The notes under the pieces were generated by a model. It was not told where the DNA came from, did not search any database, and saw only the letters and a list, made by a program, of their open reading frames with translations. DNA of 64,000 nucleotides from Diploptera punctata (lineage: Eukaryota > Arthropoda > Insecta > Blattodea > Blaberidae). Below are positions 21,618 to 32,111 of the stretch, piece after piece (the stretch's first letter is position 1; each line of letters starts with the position of its first letter). The stretch spans positions 936,001-1,000,000 of the forward strand of contig JASPKZ010007430.1 of NCBI GenBank assembly GCA_030220185.1. Reading direction: 5' to 3'. The translations under genes were made by a program, and so were the position numbers.

Positions 21618-22039
21618 ATGTGGTGCTGAGGGATGGACTTTGGTAGAGGGACAAAAAACTAAGATCTTGGCAGTGGAGATGGATGGAATAAGACGCAGTG
21701 CCAGGGTGTCCAGGTTGGAAAGAAGAAGAAATGAAGAAGTGAGGCAGATGATGGATATGGAGGAGACAGTGGTGGAAAGGATCGAAAGACGAGCTCTTCA
21801 GTGGTATGACCATGTCAGGAGAATGGAGGATGATAGGTGGCCCAAAACTCTTTTGGAATGGTCACCTTCTGGTAGAAGGAAACGGGGCAGGCCAAGAACA
21901 ACTTGGAGAGGAGAGATCCATAGATTGATGAACGACCGAGGTCTGGAGGAGGATGAATGGCGTGATCGGCAAGAATGGCGAATGGGAATACAGGGTAACA
22001 GCTGAAAAGTGGAGAGGCCCTCAAAAGTAAAAAAGTAAG
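21618..22039 (+). mobile_element. LINE-C fragment with 10-bp TSD
   Basis: A 422-bp truncated insertion bounded by TATATAAACT at 21608-21617 and 22040-22049. From YGAEGWTL it has a clean open frame: RRSARVSRLERRRNEEVRQM, RRALQWYDHVRRMEDDRWP, SGRRKRGRPRTTWRGEIHRL, DEWRDRQEWRM, and ends IQGNS. The 3' UTR is short (AAGTGGAGAGGCCCTCAAAA, then AAGTA-type repeats). Intact as far as it goes, hence young. Related pieces lie at 25421, 38.2-39.3, 47.2-48.3 and 52.3 kb. Confidence 0.87.
21640..22005 (+). pseudogene. LINE-C C-terminal ORF piece
   Basis: A 121-codon uninterrupted stretch covering the basic C-terminal domain downstream of RT; the catalytic region is absent because of 5' truncation. The WYDHVRRM segment and the RRKRGRPRTTW segment are family hallmarks. 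No promoter belongs to it. Confidence 0.8.
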
Positions 22040-22194
22040 TATATAAACTTCATAATCCAGGATAATTATTACAGGAACTAGTTAATTTCCGAATCCACTA
22101 ATCAGAATTGGTATAATTATAAACAAAATTATGATGGAAGCATGGCCTGTTTTACGTAAAGTAATTTGTAATGGTTAAATGATAAAATTTCTAT

Positions 22195-22400
22195 TGGGGG
22201 TCAAAGGGATCCGTTGTCTTTTTTTTAATGTAACGACCCAATTCAAATCTGGGATTGAAGGAGCCGACAAATTTTGCTCAAAGGCCTCTTATTTTAGGTT
22301 TGAGGTTTTTAAGTGTCGTAAATCTGCAACATGGGGTCCAAGGTCTAGTTCTCTTCCGAAAGAACGCATGCTCAGGATTTTTATGTCCCGACAAATCCAG
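22195..22400 (-). mobile_element. Decayed SINE fragment (type c)
   Basis: Blocks AAATTTTGCTCAAAGGCCTC, AGGTTTGAGGTTTTTA and GGATTTTTATGTCCCGACAA follow those of 50400-50520 in order and orientation. The tRNA head is not recognisable. Short open frames here are not genes. Confidence 0.45.
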
Positions 22401-22564
22401 ACCGGATTTTAATCCGCTATATGTTCAGGGGCTACATGCTGACTACTGTACCGCTAAGATATTCTCTATTCTTTATTTTGATTCTTTCGAAAGAATTGTT
22501 GGTTCAAGAATCGATCCAACACTACTGCTAAAGAGAGTGTTTAAAAGAATAATATATTAAAATA

Positions 22565-22880
22565 TTGGAATAAATATCTGATTTTTATTATTTGGGATGT
22601 AATGTAAGTTATGACAGAGACAAATATATTGAAAATAAATTGAATAAATTTCAGCCAATATGTGCGACAGAAAGTAAAACAAATCAAAATAAAACCTAAA
22701 AGATACAAAGTAAAATTTAATAGAATAATGATTGTTGAGCCAGTATTAATGTTGGGAAGCGAATCTTTGATACTCCATGAAAGAGATGGATAAGTCAGAT
22801 GCAGTCAGCTGAAATGAGAGTCCTCCGTAAGCTGAAAGTATATACAAAATTAGACTTGATATGAAATGAAACTGTACGTG
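22565..22880 (+). mobile_element. LINE-B fragment, decayed
   Basis: The plus-strand translation shows YLGCNVSYDRDKYIENKLNK and, after shifts, QSAEMRVLRKLKVYTKLDL, the thumb-to-C-terminal transition of LINE-B. Several stops interrupt it. A TA repeat begins at about 22888 and ends the recognisable part. Confidence 0.65.
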
Positions 22881-22886
22881 AATAAT

Positions 22887-22927
<41 letters not shown>

Positions 22928-23430
22928 CAAAGAGAAAATAGAAAGGCACAAAAACACCCGGAGAGCCTGGAACTCATTAATCCCAGCTCTGGTGATTATA
23001 TAAACTAAAGGGAGAAAGAAGTTGGGTGCGAGGAACAGACGGTTATGCTATATATTATACTGTACAGTTATACTACATACTGCAAAAATCGTCTCATACT
23101 TTAAGAGAGGAAAAAGGATTACAAGTATTTGAGAACAAAATGCTTAAAGAAAACTTTTGGACCAAAGAGAGGAGAACATACGGGTGAATGGTTAAAACTA
23201 CATAACAGTGAAATGCATTATTTCTATGGGAAACTTAGTGCAATAAGAACAAATAAATCTCGTAGACAGCGATGAGTAGGGTATATGGCAAGAATGGGGA
23301 ATGAAAGAGATAAATGGACAATCTTGTAGGAAAACCAGAGGGAAAGCAGCCAATAATAGACCAAAAATGAGGTAGGATAAAGAGATTAACCATGATTTGA
23401 GGGAGGTAAATTATATACGTAGGGAATAAC

Positions 23431-23767
23431 AAAGTTCTCCGGACGGGGACTACTTCAGGGAACCCATGCTAAAGGCTCAAACACAGGGACATGTTCCTAG
23501 GAACATGGAATGTTATGACTTCTCGTAGACTGCGATGGGCAGGACATGTTGCATGTATGGGGAATGAAAGACTTGCATGGAAGCTTCTTGTTGGAAAGCA
23601 AGAGGGAAAACGCCCAGTTGGTAGACCATGAATGAGGTGGGAGAATAACATTAACTATGATTTGAGGGAAGTAGATTATAGAGGGAATGATTGGAAAGCA
23701 AGGATAGGGATGTATGGAGAGCTTACGTGCGCGCGGCCATGAACCTATGGGTTCGATAGTGCCAGTG

Positions 23768-23799
<32 letters not shown>

Positions 23800-23954
23800 C
23801 GTAAGTAAGTGAGTAAGTAAGTAAGTAAGTACGTAAGTAAGTGAGTGAGTGAGTAAGTAAGTAAGTAAGTAAGTAAGTACGTAAGTAAGTAAGTAAGAAG
23901 TAAGTAAGTAAGTAAGAAGTAAGTAAGTAAATAAGAAGTAAGTAAGTAAATAAG

Positions 23955-23984
<30 letters not shown>
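23431..23984 (+). mobile_element. Internally deleted RTE derivative, 8-bp TSD
   Basis: Flanked by GGAATAAC at 23423-23430 and 23985-23992. It starts with the RTE 5' region (TTCTCCGGACGGGGACTACT through CCTAGGAACATGGAATGTTA, the start of the endonuclease ORF). It then jumps at about 23517-23522 to CTCGTAGACTGCG in the C-terminal domain, and ends at GTTCGATAGTGCCAGTGAGT plus a TAAG-type repeat about 215 bp long. About 2.7 kb of endonuclease and RT is missing. The junction falls at a short similarity (GTTAGGACT in the 5' part, GTTAAGTCT in the 3' part). Confidence 0.83.
23767..23984 (+). repeat. Long TAAG microsatellite tail
   Basis: A tandem GTAA repeat with interspersed GTAC, GTGA and GAAGTA variants. 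It is the expanded 3' tail of the RTE derivative. Long TYLL-type open frames on its complement are artefacts of the repeat. Confidence 0.9.
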
Positions 23985-23985
<1 letters not shown>

Positions 23986-24085
23986 GAATAACTGAAAAAC
24001 ATTAGCTGCGGTTAGGGATGTACGAAGAACTTATGTCAGCGCGGTCATCAACCTCCGGGTTTGATTGTGCTAGTAAGTTAGTTGT

Positions 24086-24525
24086 TAGTTATTATTGATC
24101 AATGGATCTGGTTCGTTTAAAAATGAGTTGTATAGATATTTAATACATGCTTTTGTAATCCCAATAAGTTGCAGCTACGATTGAATGAAATTATATAAAT
24201 AAAACCGAGTTAATAGTGAAACGAAATCTGCTGCACTGTAAAATTGTACAGCCTTTGTAAAAAATGGTGGAAAGTTAAAAGTTTTGAAGAGCGATTCACA
24301 CTAGTAAGTTGTTACATGTGCTGTCTCCTTTGAGATCAAATTCGGCGGCGTAAGGGGCCAATCATAGATTTATACCGATCGTTATTGAAAGAATTTCAAC
24401 AAATACATTTATTAATTTAATTTCTAAGTTAAGAGAGTTATCAGATGACTGAAAGCAACTAATGGTATCTTAAACCAATCAATAGTAAATTAGCGCTTAT
24501 TTCTGATGCAGTATTTGTATCGTTC
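24086..24525. other. No recognisable feature
   Basis: AT-rich spacer between the RTE nest and a tRNA-like sequence. Confidence 0.4.
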
Positions 24526-24529
24526 GCTT

Positions 24530-24600
24530 CTGTACAGCAATCGGTAAGATGCTTTCCTGCGATGACGCAGGCCTATGTTCGATCCTGGTCAGGAATTCTT
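24530..24600 (+). repeat. tRNA-like sequence
   Basis: GCAATCGGTAAGATGC resembles an A-box arm, a TCCTGCGATGACGCAGG hairpin sits where an anticodon arm would be, and TGTTCGATCCTGG is a good B-box. The acceptor stem is not evident. A SINE head or tRNA relic is likelier than a functional tRNA. A T-run follows. Confidence 0.45.
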
Positions 24601-24693
24601 TTTAATAACGTCATTATTTTTTTATAATGCCTACACGTTACCAGGCTACGTTATATAAATAAATTTGTATATATAGAGAAATTAATTAATTAA

Positions 24694-24728
<35 letters not shown>

Positions 24729-24910
24729 ATGAATAATGATTGTAAAATCTCGTTACTTTGTTTAAAAAACACAAGGCATAACAAGATTATTTCCACTACT
24801 AATGCAAAATGCGTCTGATTAATTTAAATTAAGACAAGTTAATATATAATTTCATTATACAAGTAAGTCCTGGAATATTGCATCGTTTCATACAGACAGT
24901 TTCTAGCAGG

Positions 24911-24990
24911 GAACGGTTGTGGTCTAGTGGAGGGAACTTCTATTTCCCATGCAGGAGGTCGCGTGTTCGATCCCGCTGTCATACTTTTTT
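24911..24990 (+). repeat. tRNA-like SINE head
   Basis: GTGGTCTAGTGGAGGG (A-box) and GGTCGCGTGTTCGATCCCG (B-box) are spaced as in tRNA. They are followed by CTGTCATAC and a pyrimidine tract. A related head (GAGGTCGCGCGTTCGTTCCC) lies at 38105-38135. It is probably a Pol III retroposon of which only the head is clear. Confidence 0.5.
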
Positions 24991-25410
24991 TTTCTCTCTC
25001 CCTCGTCCTTATCTCAATTAATTTTGTTTTGTTTTTTTTGCTCTGTTTTGTTTACAGCATTTACCGCACTACTTATATACGCGAAATTATTTTCCATTGC
25101 ACGACACACCACGAAATAGAACGGATTTTAGTTTCAATGGTTGTATACTTGTGAACCAAACAACTGACCTCTGGTCATGCGCAATGGCTTCGTTCTGGGA
25201 CTTGAAAATTACCTGTGCACCAACAATTATTTCAAAGGCTGTACATTGAAGCTATGTATATGGTTAAAACTCGATATATCTGCTTTCAAACTGAACACGT
25301 ATTAAATATTCCTTGTAATCCTGACAATCCATTAGGCAAGTTAAAAGAATTTTCCTTCGGTTATTTTCAAACTGTCGGCTCTTGAGCACATAGGGGGTAA
25401 ATGCGGTTTC
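24991..25410. other. Pyrimidine-rich start, otherwise nothing recognised
   Basis: T- and C-rich to about 25050, then AT-rich. No element or gene is supported. Confidence 0.4.
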
Positions 25411-25420
25411 GAAAGTATGT

Positions 25421-25461
25421 AACCGCTGAAAAGTGGAGAGGCCCTCAAAAGTAAAAAGTAA
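25421..25461 (+). mobile_element. 41-bp micro-insertion of the LINE-C 3' end, 10-bp TSD
   Basis: GAAAGTATGT is duplicated exactly at 25411-25420 and 25462-25471. Between the copies lie only the last 41 bases of LINE-C (AAGTGGAGAGGCCCTCAAAA and an AAGTAA tail), nearly identical to 22000-22039. This is a target-primed insertion that stopped almost at once. Confidence 0.85.
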
Positions 25462-25471
25462 GAAAGTATGT

Positions 25472-26160
25472 TGATTCCATACTATTGTAGCGATTAATAT
25501 GATAGGAGGCATATCAACTAAGATACAACTCTAATATGCATGGATCTGAAACTAAAATGTTCCGAAATATATTTAATTGTTATTAAAATTAAATAAATCT
25601 ATAAATAATGAAAATAGAATATATTACTAATATCGCTATAAAATATGTATGTGGAAAAGTAGAAATATATCCAGGTAAAAATTCCACGTACATTTGTCTA
25701 GAATAAAATGCTGTAAAACGCTACCTGCTATACAAATGACAAATAAAGAGGTATTGTCAGAACTCTACCTACTACCCAAGTTACAAATAATATAGGAACA
25801 CAAAAAAGGGTATTGTCAAAAGAATTCCAATTAGCAGTCTATACAACTAATAAGAACTATCCATTCTTTAAGAAAAGATAACATTAGTTAGCTATTAAAA
25901 ATATTAAAAATCTATTGACCAATTCTTAGAAACCAATTAACGCTACTAAGCAATTCCAAGGAATGATGATAAAGAATTACTACCTGCCTAGTACAGACAA
26001 CAAAAGACATTCATTCACCTCTAGGAAAGATAATCTTTTAACATTGACAGTTTACAAAGAAACTGATAAACATTTATCTATTAATTATCAAAGAACCAAT
26101 TTACCCAGTTCTTAGAAATGTTATACATACTAGTAAATAATATTACTGTAACATAAATAT
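25472..26160. other. AT-rich spacer, nothing recognised
   Basis: Several short similar phrases (CTACCTGCTATACAAATGAC, CTACCTACTACCCAAGTTAC, TACCTGCCTAGTACAGACAA) recur at irregular spacing, hinting at decayed tandem duplication; nothing firmer. Confidence 0.35.
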
Positions 26161-26163
26161 ATA

Positions 26164-26521
26164 TTCAATTGTAAGGAGTGGATTCGAGAAAAGTGGGAGG
26201 AGCCACCGCTTTTATAAGCGAGAACTTATATCAAAATACTCACTCTCACTATCACTATCAGTGACTCTGTGTTCAGTGTTGGAACATCGTAGACCTGCAG
26301 ACCGCGATCTCCGATTCAGTTTAAATATTAGATTCGTCCGAGAAATAGTTAAATTTAAAGTTATAGTCCGTTAAGCATTTGGACTTTGAAAATATTGATT
26401 CGAGCACGTGGACCTCTAAGTATTTCATCGACTCCACTCATAGATAAAACTTTGTAACTGTATTATCAAAAGTGTATTTCTCCGTAAATAAACAGTTTCT
26501 TGGATTCGTTAAAATTGAGTG
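26164..26521 (+). mobile_element. Possible solo LTR
   Basis: The stretch starts TTGTAAGGAGTGGATTCGAG. It has a TATA-like TTTTATAAGCGAG some 40 bases in, a burst of CACTATCACTATCAGTGACT, and an AATAAA signal near 26486, a promoter-then-polyadenylation layout like an insect LTR. The right limit and TSD could not be fixed (a TGTACA at 26520-26525 is one choice). No gag, pol or primer site is nearby. Confidence 0.3.
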
Positions 26522-26529
26522 TACATTTA

Positions 26530-27497
26530 TACGTTGTCCTTTGCTTATAAAGAGTTCATAACCATGAGATCTCTTGCCTACCATTGAGCTCCGGTACACT
26601 ATATAACACCTAAAAGAGAAAATAAATAATTTATTTTATTATAATTACAGTAACATATTTTATAGTATTTCATTTATTTAAATATATTTTATAACATTAA
26701 TTTAAATGCAGGCTATATAACAATTTATAATACGAAAAATACTCGTGCATATAATACGAATAAAGAAATCATGCATTTATATAGTGAACAAAACATGATT
26801 CAATTTTTTAAGAATATTTTTTGTAAACCGTCCAAATAAGATTGATACAAACGTAACTCTCCAGTTTAAAATTATTGTTTAGGGATGACAGGGTGACTCA
26901 GGTACAGGCATGTTTGTATGAACCCAACTTGAATTGTTATATTTCACATTTATGGTATTTATGTTTCATTTTTAAATATTTCACAATACGAACTTTAGGG
27001 GAAAAAATTACATATTACTCCATTTCGACTGCTATATAATTTTCTGTTTCAATCTCAAACATCGAGAAACTGTTGATTTTCAACTTCGTAATGAAAGTAA
27101 GTGCGACCCTTCGTGAACCCGAAAGTAGCGTTCAAGCAGTAGACTAACTTTCTCTGACCATATAATTCCTTCAAATATTTTCGCGGGAAAATTGTCTTAA
27201 CTTGCCAAACGGACTTTAGTGTATGTATTTTATGTGTGAAGTAAGGGGTGGAAATATCCGTCTCAAGGGGGTGCATTTCATTGACCTCATAATATAACAC
27301 GTCCCTAGTCTGTTCAAAATTTCAGTGATTCTCAGTTAAGTTAGTATGCTTTGCGTGTTATGTCCCTCTGGTACCATCTCCATGACTTTTGCGAAATCTC
27401 CCCAAGGAATAAAACCACAACATTTCGCCAAGAGATTCTACAGAGTAAAAATCATATAACTCACCTACTGGGTCCAGTAACCATTCTTAGTGCAATA
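26530..27497. other. Mostly unrecognised; weak tRNA-like fragment at the start
   Basis: On the minus strand near 26550-26605, GAGCTCAATGGTAGGCAAGA looks like a D-arm but the anticodon arm is too short, so I do not call a tRNA. The rest is AT-rich without a supported element. Confidence 0.35.
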
Positions 27498-27730
27498 CTA
27501 GCTAATACCCGGCGTGCGCTGCTACGCCTAAATAAATTATAATGTATTTTTTATTTTTAGTTTAATAAGTAAAAAGAAAAATAATTATAAATTTATATTA
27601 TAATTATTTTAGATACCCTGTGCTGATTAAACGGAGTTGCCTTGGGTATCTACTTATCCCGATCATCTTGGCATCAATGAGCTGAAAGACAAAAATGGTT
27701 ATTGTGGGTTATCCGTAAAAGATAGACATG
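27498..27730 (-). mobile_element. Helitron-like 3' end
   Basis: On the minus strand the sequence ends with the hairpin GGCGT-AGCAGCGC-ACGCC, nine bases, then CTAG followed by T, the known layout of Helitron 3' termini. Upstream, a block equivalent to TAAAAGACAAA...GAGCTCAT...GCCAAGATGATCGGGATAAG matches the repeated unit of 60450-60910. No Rep/helicase is present. The 5' end was not found. Confidence 0.6.
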
Positions 27731-28974
27731 CTGTCGCTGGATTTATTTTGGATTTTTATATATATTTAATTCTGTGTACATTAATTTGGAGTATTTGTAA
27801 TGCTTTAGGCAGTGTAAGCCATTTAAGCGTCCAAAAAGTGATATTTTTTTTTTGGGAATCGATGCACTTTCGTTTAGCTCCGGCCCTACAATACGTATGG
27901 TAATATGCTATATACGTTAACTGACCCAGAAAAATCTCTAAATAATGGAGAAACCCCAATAAAATTGGTAAAGTAGTTTTTGAGTCCGTAAAGAACAGAC
28001 AAATGTTTTTCTAAATTTATTACATTAATATTTGGCTTGAAAATATGTGTTGTTTTTCTTTTGAAGAAACGACCGAATTTCCTGCACGATTATGATCCTA
28101 TAAACAACCAGTTAAATTATTTAACATTATTAGCGGCACGGCGACGTGTGATATGATTTCAACCTTATGAGCTATGATAAAGTAATAATAAACAGTGTAA
28201 GAGAAATTTTGTTCTATTTATACCTCAAATTCAGTTAGATCTGTGTTTTGAGTATAAAATTAACCGTTTTTATTCCAGACTCTGGGGACAAGTTTTTAAC
28301 AGTGACACGATAACTCGGCTCATGAGCGATTTAATGTAAAACGATACTGTGATACCGCTAGGAATCAGAAATGTTTAACAACAGTTGCCTCCATAGAAAA
28401 AAAAAACGTAGCATCTGATTTTTAAGGCAGCTTTTGCTTCAAATGCAATTTCTCCAGATACCACTAACCCTTCATAATTCAATAAAATATTTGTAAAATT
28501 ATAACTTTAAATATTCTCTTAAGAAAAATAAACAATTCCATTTTTGAGTCTTTTTTTTAAAAGTATTTTGTTCATCCAATTCCGAATTGTCTCTGGGAAA
28601 AATATAAGATCTACTGTTGCTAACAACAATATACAGGGTTTCCACAGATGAAACAATTGACGTAGATGGACGATACGTCAAAGTAGGTGTACCGGAAGGT
28701 GTAGCTAGAATGTTAAAATAAATTGATGATTTTATAAAAAAGGGGGAGGAGAAAGAAAATTAGGCAAGTTATTCTAGGAGTTAGAAATTTCATTTACATT
28801 GAGAATTTTATTGTGCAATTCAATATAGCTTGATTTATTTTTTGTTAATTTTATAAGGATTATTCTATAATAATTATTATTTAAATAAAATAATCTTTTT
28901 TAGCCAATGCAATTGTTGGCACTCTAAATAAAAGGTGATAGACCTAGTGAAGTGTTTCTCTTAACATAATGAAG
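27731..28974. other. No recognisable feature
   Basis: AT-rich; short open frames only. A TACAGGGTTTCCACAG near 28632 could be a transposon end but has no identified partner. Confidence 0.4.
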
Positions 28975-30375
28975 TTCTACAAATGATAAATCATTCAACT
29001 ATTGCACCGCGTTTCGATGATGCAATGAAGTTACTCTGGCTAGATGGTGGCAAAAGAACATTTTTTTTTACTTTTCGTAATTGATGCTGCTCCAGGTATG
29101 ACTAAGCCAGCCAAAGGTCAAATTATTTACCCTAAAATATCATGTTACATATTGTCTTATGCATAGTTTACCGAATGGCAGGAGATATACGTAGCAATTA
29201 CCCTGATGTACAAAGACTGATTTCTAACGGGAAGAAAATGTTTTGAAGTACCATTCAGAATACATCATTTAAAAGAAATTGCTCCTTCTTTAATTCTTCT
29301 TCCTCAACCTGTTCTGAGTCCTTGGGGGATATGGATCGATGCCACTACGGGTAGTCTTCATGCATTTGATCGTGTAGAACTCCACAGTAACTTTATTTAA
29401 TTCTATAAACTCTCCTTGACATTTTACTCTCAAATTGCTGTAAAATTGATCTTATTTTAAAGATTATCACACAATAATTTTACAGTCTCTAACGAGTCCA
29501 CTTGCCAAAGTTCTTCCCTTTCCAGCTCACTGTATCGCCGTCACTTCACAACAGACTCGCTCCCATCCCCTGGCAGTAGTTTATGTAGGCCAGGGATGGA
29601 AATTTCTCTGCCTTCGATCGATATTTTTCCAGTATGGAAGTTTCTGGCATCGAACTTTACCGACAAGGGAAGTAGAGGCTTAGAGAAATCTCCGGAACGG
29701 GGTCTAGATGCATCGATGGTCTGTGCGGTCTTTCGACTCGTGAATCAGCGACTCACGAATCTATTTGTACCGATACGAGACCATTATTTTCGTTTGTCAC
29801 CCGCTAAATTCAAACGCCGCTATCACGATTCATCACAATATTATTGTACCGATTATGAATGTTTAGAAAGAGAAGTCCAAGAATTTGATTCTACTGATTT
29901 GTCATCTATTAAGATTACACAATATTTATTTTCTTCAACAACTTTGATTGCAAAATTGGCATATATAAAATCTAACTTTGGTAGAATATCAGGTGCAATT
30001 AACCGTCTTAAAACTGTACGTCTTTCACTCAGTGACGCGCTATAAATTGTGAAACAAACGAAGTGACTTAAAGCGAAAAAAGGTAAAGTGACTGAAAACA
30101 TTTTTGCAAAACTAAAAGTATGTTGGCAAATAATGTAGGTTATTTCATTCTTTCCAAAATCAGTACATACTTTGCGGACAAAAAGCACGATTTGAGGATT
30201 TTGAGTCAGAATTTCCTCCAGATGAATTTAAAATGTTCTCCTTCAGTCTCGAGATATATCTGACGCAGTTTATCAAGAAAAAAATCCTGTCAGATAACAG
30301 GAGAATTTTCAAGTTCGATAACCTACAAATGCATATCAAGATCCAATGTAATTTTGCTACTGACAAAAACTAATC
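28975..30375 (+). pseudogene. hAT-family transposase pseudogene, interrupted
   Basis: Conceptual fragments in order: VIDAAPGMTKPAKGQ and YPKISCYILSYA (RNase H-like core with its DAAP motif), SNYPDV, APSLILLPQPVLSPWG (hAT PPQPVLTRW-type motif), LHAFDRVE, then after a gap VQEFDSTDLSSIKI, LFSSTTLIAKLAYIKSNFGR, KGKVTENIFAKL, SRDISDAVYQEK. The order matches hAT transposases of the DUF659-type group. About 490 bp of unrelated sequence (roughly 29380-29865) interrupts it. There are many stops and shifts, and no zinc finger or TIR was assigned. Confidence 0.68.
29596..30045 (+). pseudogene. 149-codon frame fusing inserted sequence to hAT remnant
   Basis: This is the longest open frame in its neighbourhood. 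Its first ~85 residues come from the interrupting sequence and have no recognised domain. From about VQEFDSTDLSSIKITQYLF to the end it is hAT transposase. The stop follows SLSDAL, where the parent protein would continue. It is a mosaic created by insertion, not a native gene, though chance coding as a fusion cannot be excluded. Confidence 0.5.
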
Positions 30376-30551
30376 TAGTATGAATATTTTATTTGTCTTG
30401 ATTACTCCTCTTGTTTTACTTTCTATAATTTATTATTGTTCTCCACTGATCTTTTTTTACAGGTTGCATAATCTGAATTAAAAATGGAAAATAATTTTTT
30501 ACTTTATACAAAGTTCGAAAAAAGTATATATGGTTGAACAATCAGCCTAAA

Positions 30552-30837
30552 GACCAGCCTCATGGGCTAGTGCTCCCGGGTTCGATTCCCGGTTAGACTA
30601 TAGGAATTTTTCCTTAAAGGGAACTAATTATTCCTGTGGTTGCCTATGGTGTGGAATTTAGGTTAAGTTTACGTTAACGACTCTCTTGGCGCTCATTAAC
30701 ATTTATCACTCATCATATCATCGGGGTAATGTAACTCTGCCTTCCAGGTACCTCAACATAGAAATGGATCACAATATCGCCAAAGCCAGGGCAGAAAGCC
30801 TGAAATGTCATAACAAACAATCTGGTGACATTAAAAA
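30552..30837 (+). mobile_element. tRNA-derived SINE (type a), 5'-shortened, 11-bp TSD
   Basis: It begins with the B-box half (CTCCCGGGTTCGATTCCCGG), lacks most of the A-box arm, and then keeps the type a tail: CATCATATCATCGGGGTAAT, CTGCCTTCCAGGTACCTCAA, TGAAATGTCATAACAA. TSD ATCAGCCTAAA at 30541-30551 and ATCAGCATAAA at 30838-30848. Confidence 0.78.
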
Positions 30838-30848
30838 ATCAGCATAAA

Positions 30849-31286
30849 CTATTTAATAGATTCATTAAATTATGTCACATTTTTTTGTCTTCTTTAGTCA
30901 TATTTAAACATTTTTAGGTCATAACTGCATACACATTTTGTTACTTTTTTAGGTCATGGAAAACCGTGCCTTAGTCATGACATTATGACGAGACATGTGC
31001 TGATATGCGGTATTGTAAGGCGGAAAAGAGGAAGCTTGCATCAGTCAGTTGCGCCATCTTGAGCAGTTACACGTGCTACAACCCCACCACTTTCTTTAAC
31101 AATACCATCATGAGATAATTATACGACACACATACACACAATTAAACTCTGAGCATTTATCCTACTGACTTAATGCCAGGTATAGTCCTAACTACTTCAC
31201 TACGTATCATGTTGGGAAAATGTAATCCGCCAGAATAATAAAGTATTATTATTATTTATTATTATCATCATCATTATTAATGTTAT

Positions 31287-31331
<45 letters not shown>

Positions 31332-31460
31332 CAGATAGAAGTAGTAGTTGTATTATTAGGAACTTTTATTATTTATGTTAATATAATCTCCGAGTTTCGT
31401 GACCCTCTTACAAATTTTGATCATTATTAAAGAATAAATTTGGTGTCCATTCTGTGTGGC
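30849..31460. other. Spacer with ATT and AGT repeats
   Basis: ATT repeats at about 31245-31285 run into an AGT repeat at 31287-31330. The rest is unrecognised. Confidence 0.5.
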
Positions 31461-31468
31461 AGCTATAA

Positions 31469-32103
31469 TAGGGTGTCCATAATACTTTCAATATAAAAGG
31501 GGACATGTACAAAAAATTAAACGAAAAAACTGGGACATTTTAAAAAAAAGGTGGGACATTAACAAAATATAAAAAAAACAGTTTTTTCTTTTTACCACGA
31601 CACTGTTGTCAATACAAATTTATAAGAATCAACCATCCACAAATCAAAAACCACTGAAGTCATTGTTTATTAACGTTTTAAAATATTTATTTATCGCTGC
31701 AAGGGGTATAAAAATCCACTAACTAAATCTCTTTCGTCCAAGTTAAAATTGTATTTCTCCACCGCCAAAGTACCAGAATCAGCTGGAAATCTCCAACATT
31801 GGCTGCACTGATCATGGATTGACAATTTGAAAAGTGTACCAGTTACCACTGTATGAGAGTAAAAAACAAAGATTATAGACTAAACAGTGCATCGTGGTCA
31901 TACAACTAGCGCTTTCTAACGTTCATATTTATAATTACATAATGAAGAATAAAACGAAAGTCGCTATTCATAAATACATTGACAAAGCATCATCCCAAAA
32001 GCGGGACATTTGAGCGTCCCCCCCCAAAAAAAAAGTTCGGTACAGCGGGACATTTTCCAAAAACAGGACTGTCCCGGGAAAAACGGGACGAATGGACACC
32101 CTA
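31469..32103. mobile_element. hAT-type MITE, 8-bp TSD
   Basis: AGCTATAA is duplicated exactly at 31461-31468 and 32104-32111, the 8-bp size known for hAT. The element ends are TAGGGTGTCCAT and its mirror ATGGACACCCTA. Near both ends a GGGACATT motif recurs many times (CTGGGACATT, GTGGGACATT, GCGGGACATT twice), consistent with subterminal transposase-binding repeats. At 635 bp with no open frame it is non-autonomous. Confidence 0.87.
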
Positions 32104-32111
32104 AGCTATAA

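Larger units (their letters stand above)
23095..24085 (+). mobile_element. Older RTE 3' fragment, split by a younger RTE copy
   Basis: The left part (23095-23430) carries decayed TLREEKGLQVFENK and MGNERDKWTIL segments and stops at the codons for the family's DYTGND. The remainder (23993-24085: GAAAAACATTAGCTG, AACTTATGTCAGCGCGGTCA, TTGATTGTGCTAGTAAGTTA) is its true 3' end. The break is filled by the insertion at 23431-23984. Removing that insertion and one TSD copy restores collinearity with the family. Confidence 0.82.

Noticed and set aside
26530..26605. tRNA on the minus strand (GAGCTCAATGGTAGGC D-arm)
   Set aside because: Too little space for an anticodon arm and a poor B-box.
29586..30045. 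Native host gene at the 149-codon frame
   Set aside because: The second half is hAT transposase and the first half is interrupting sequence; there is no start context or conserved domain.
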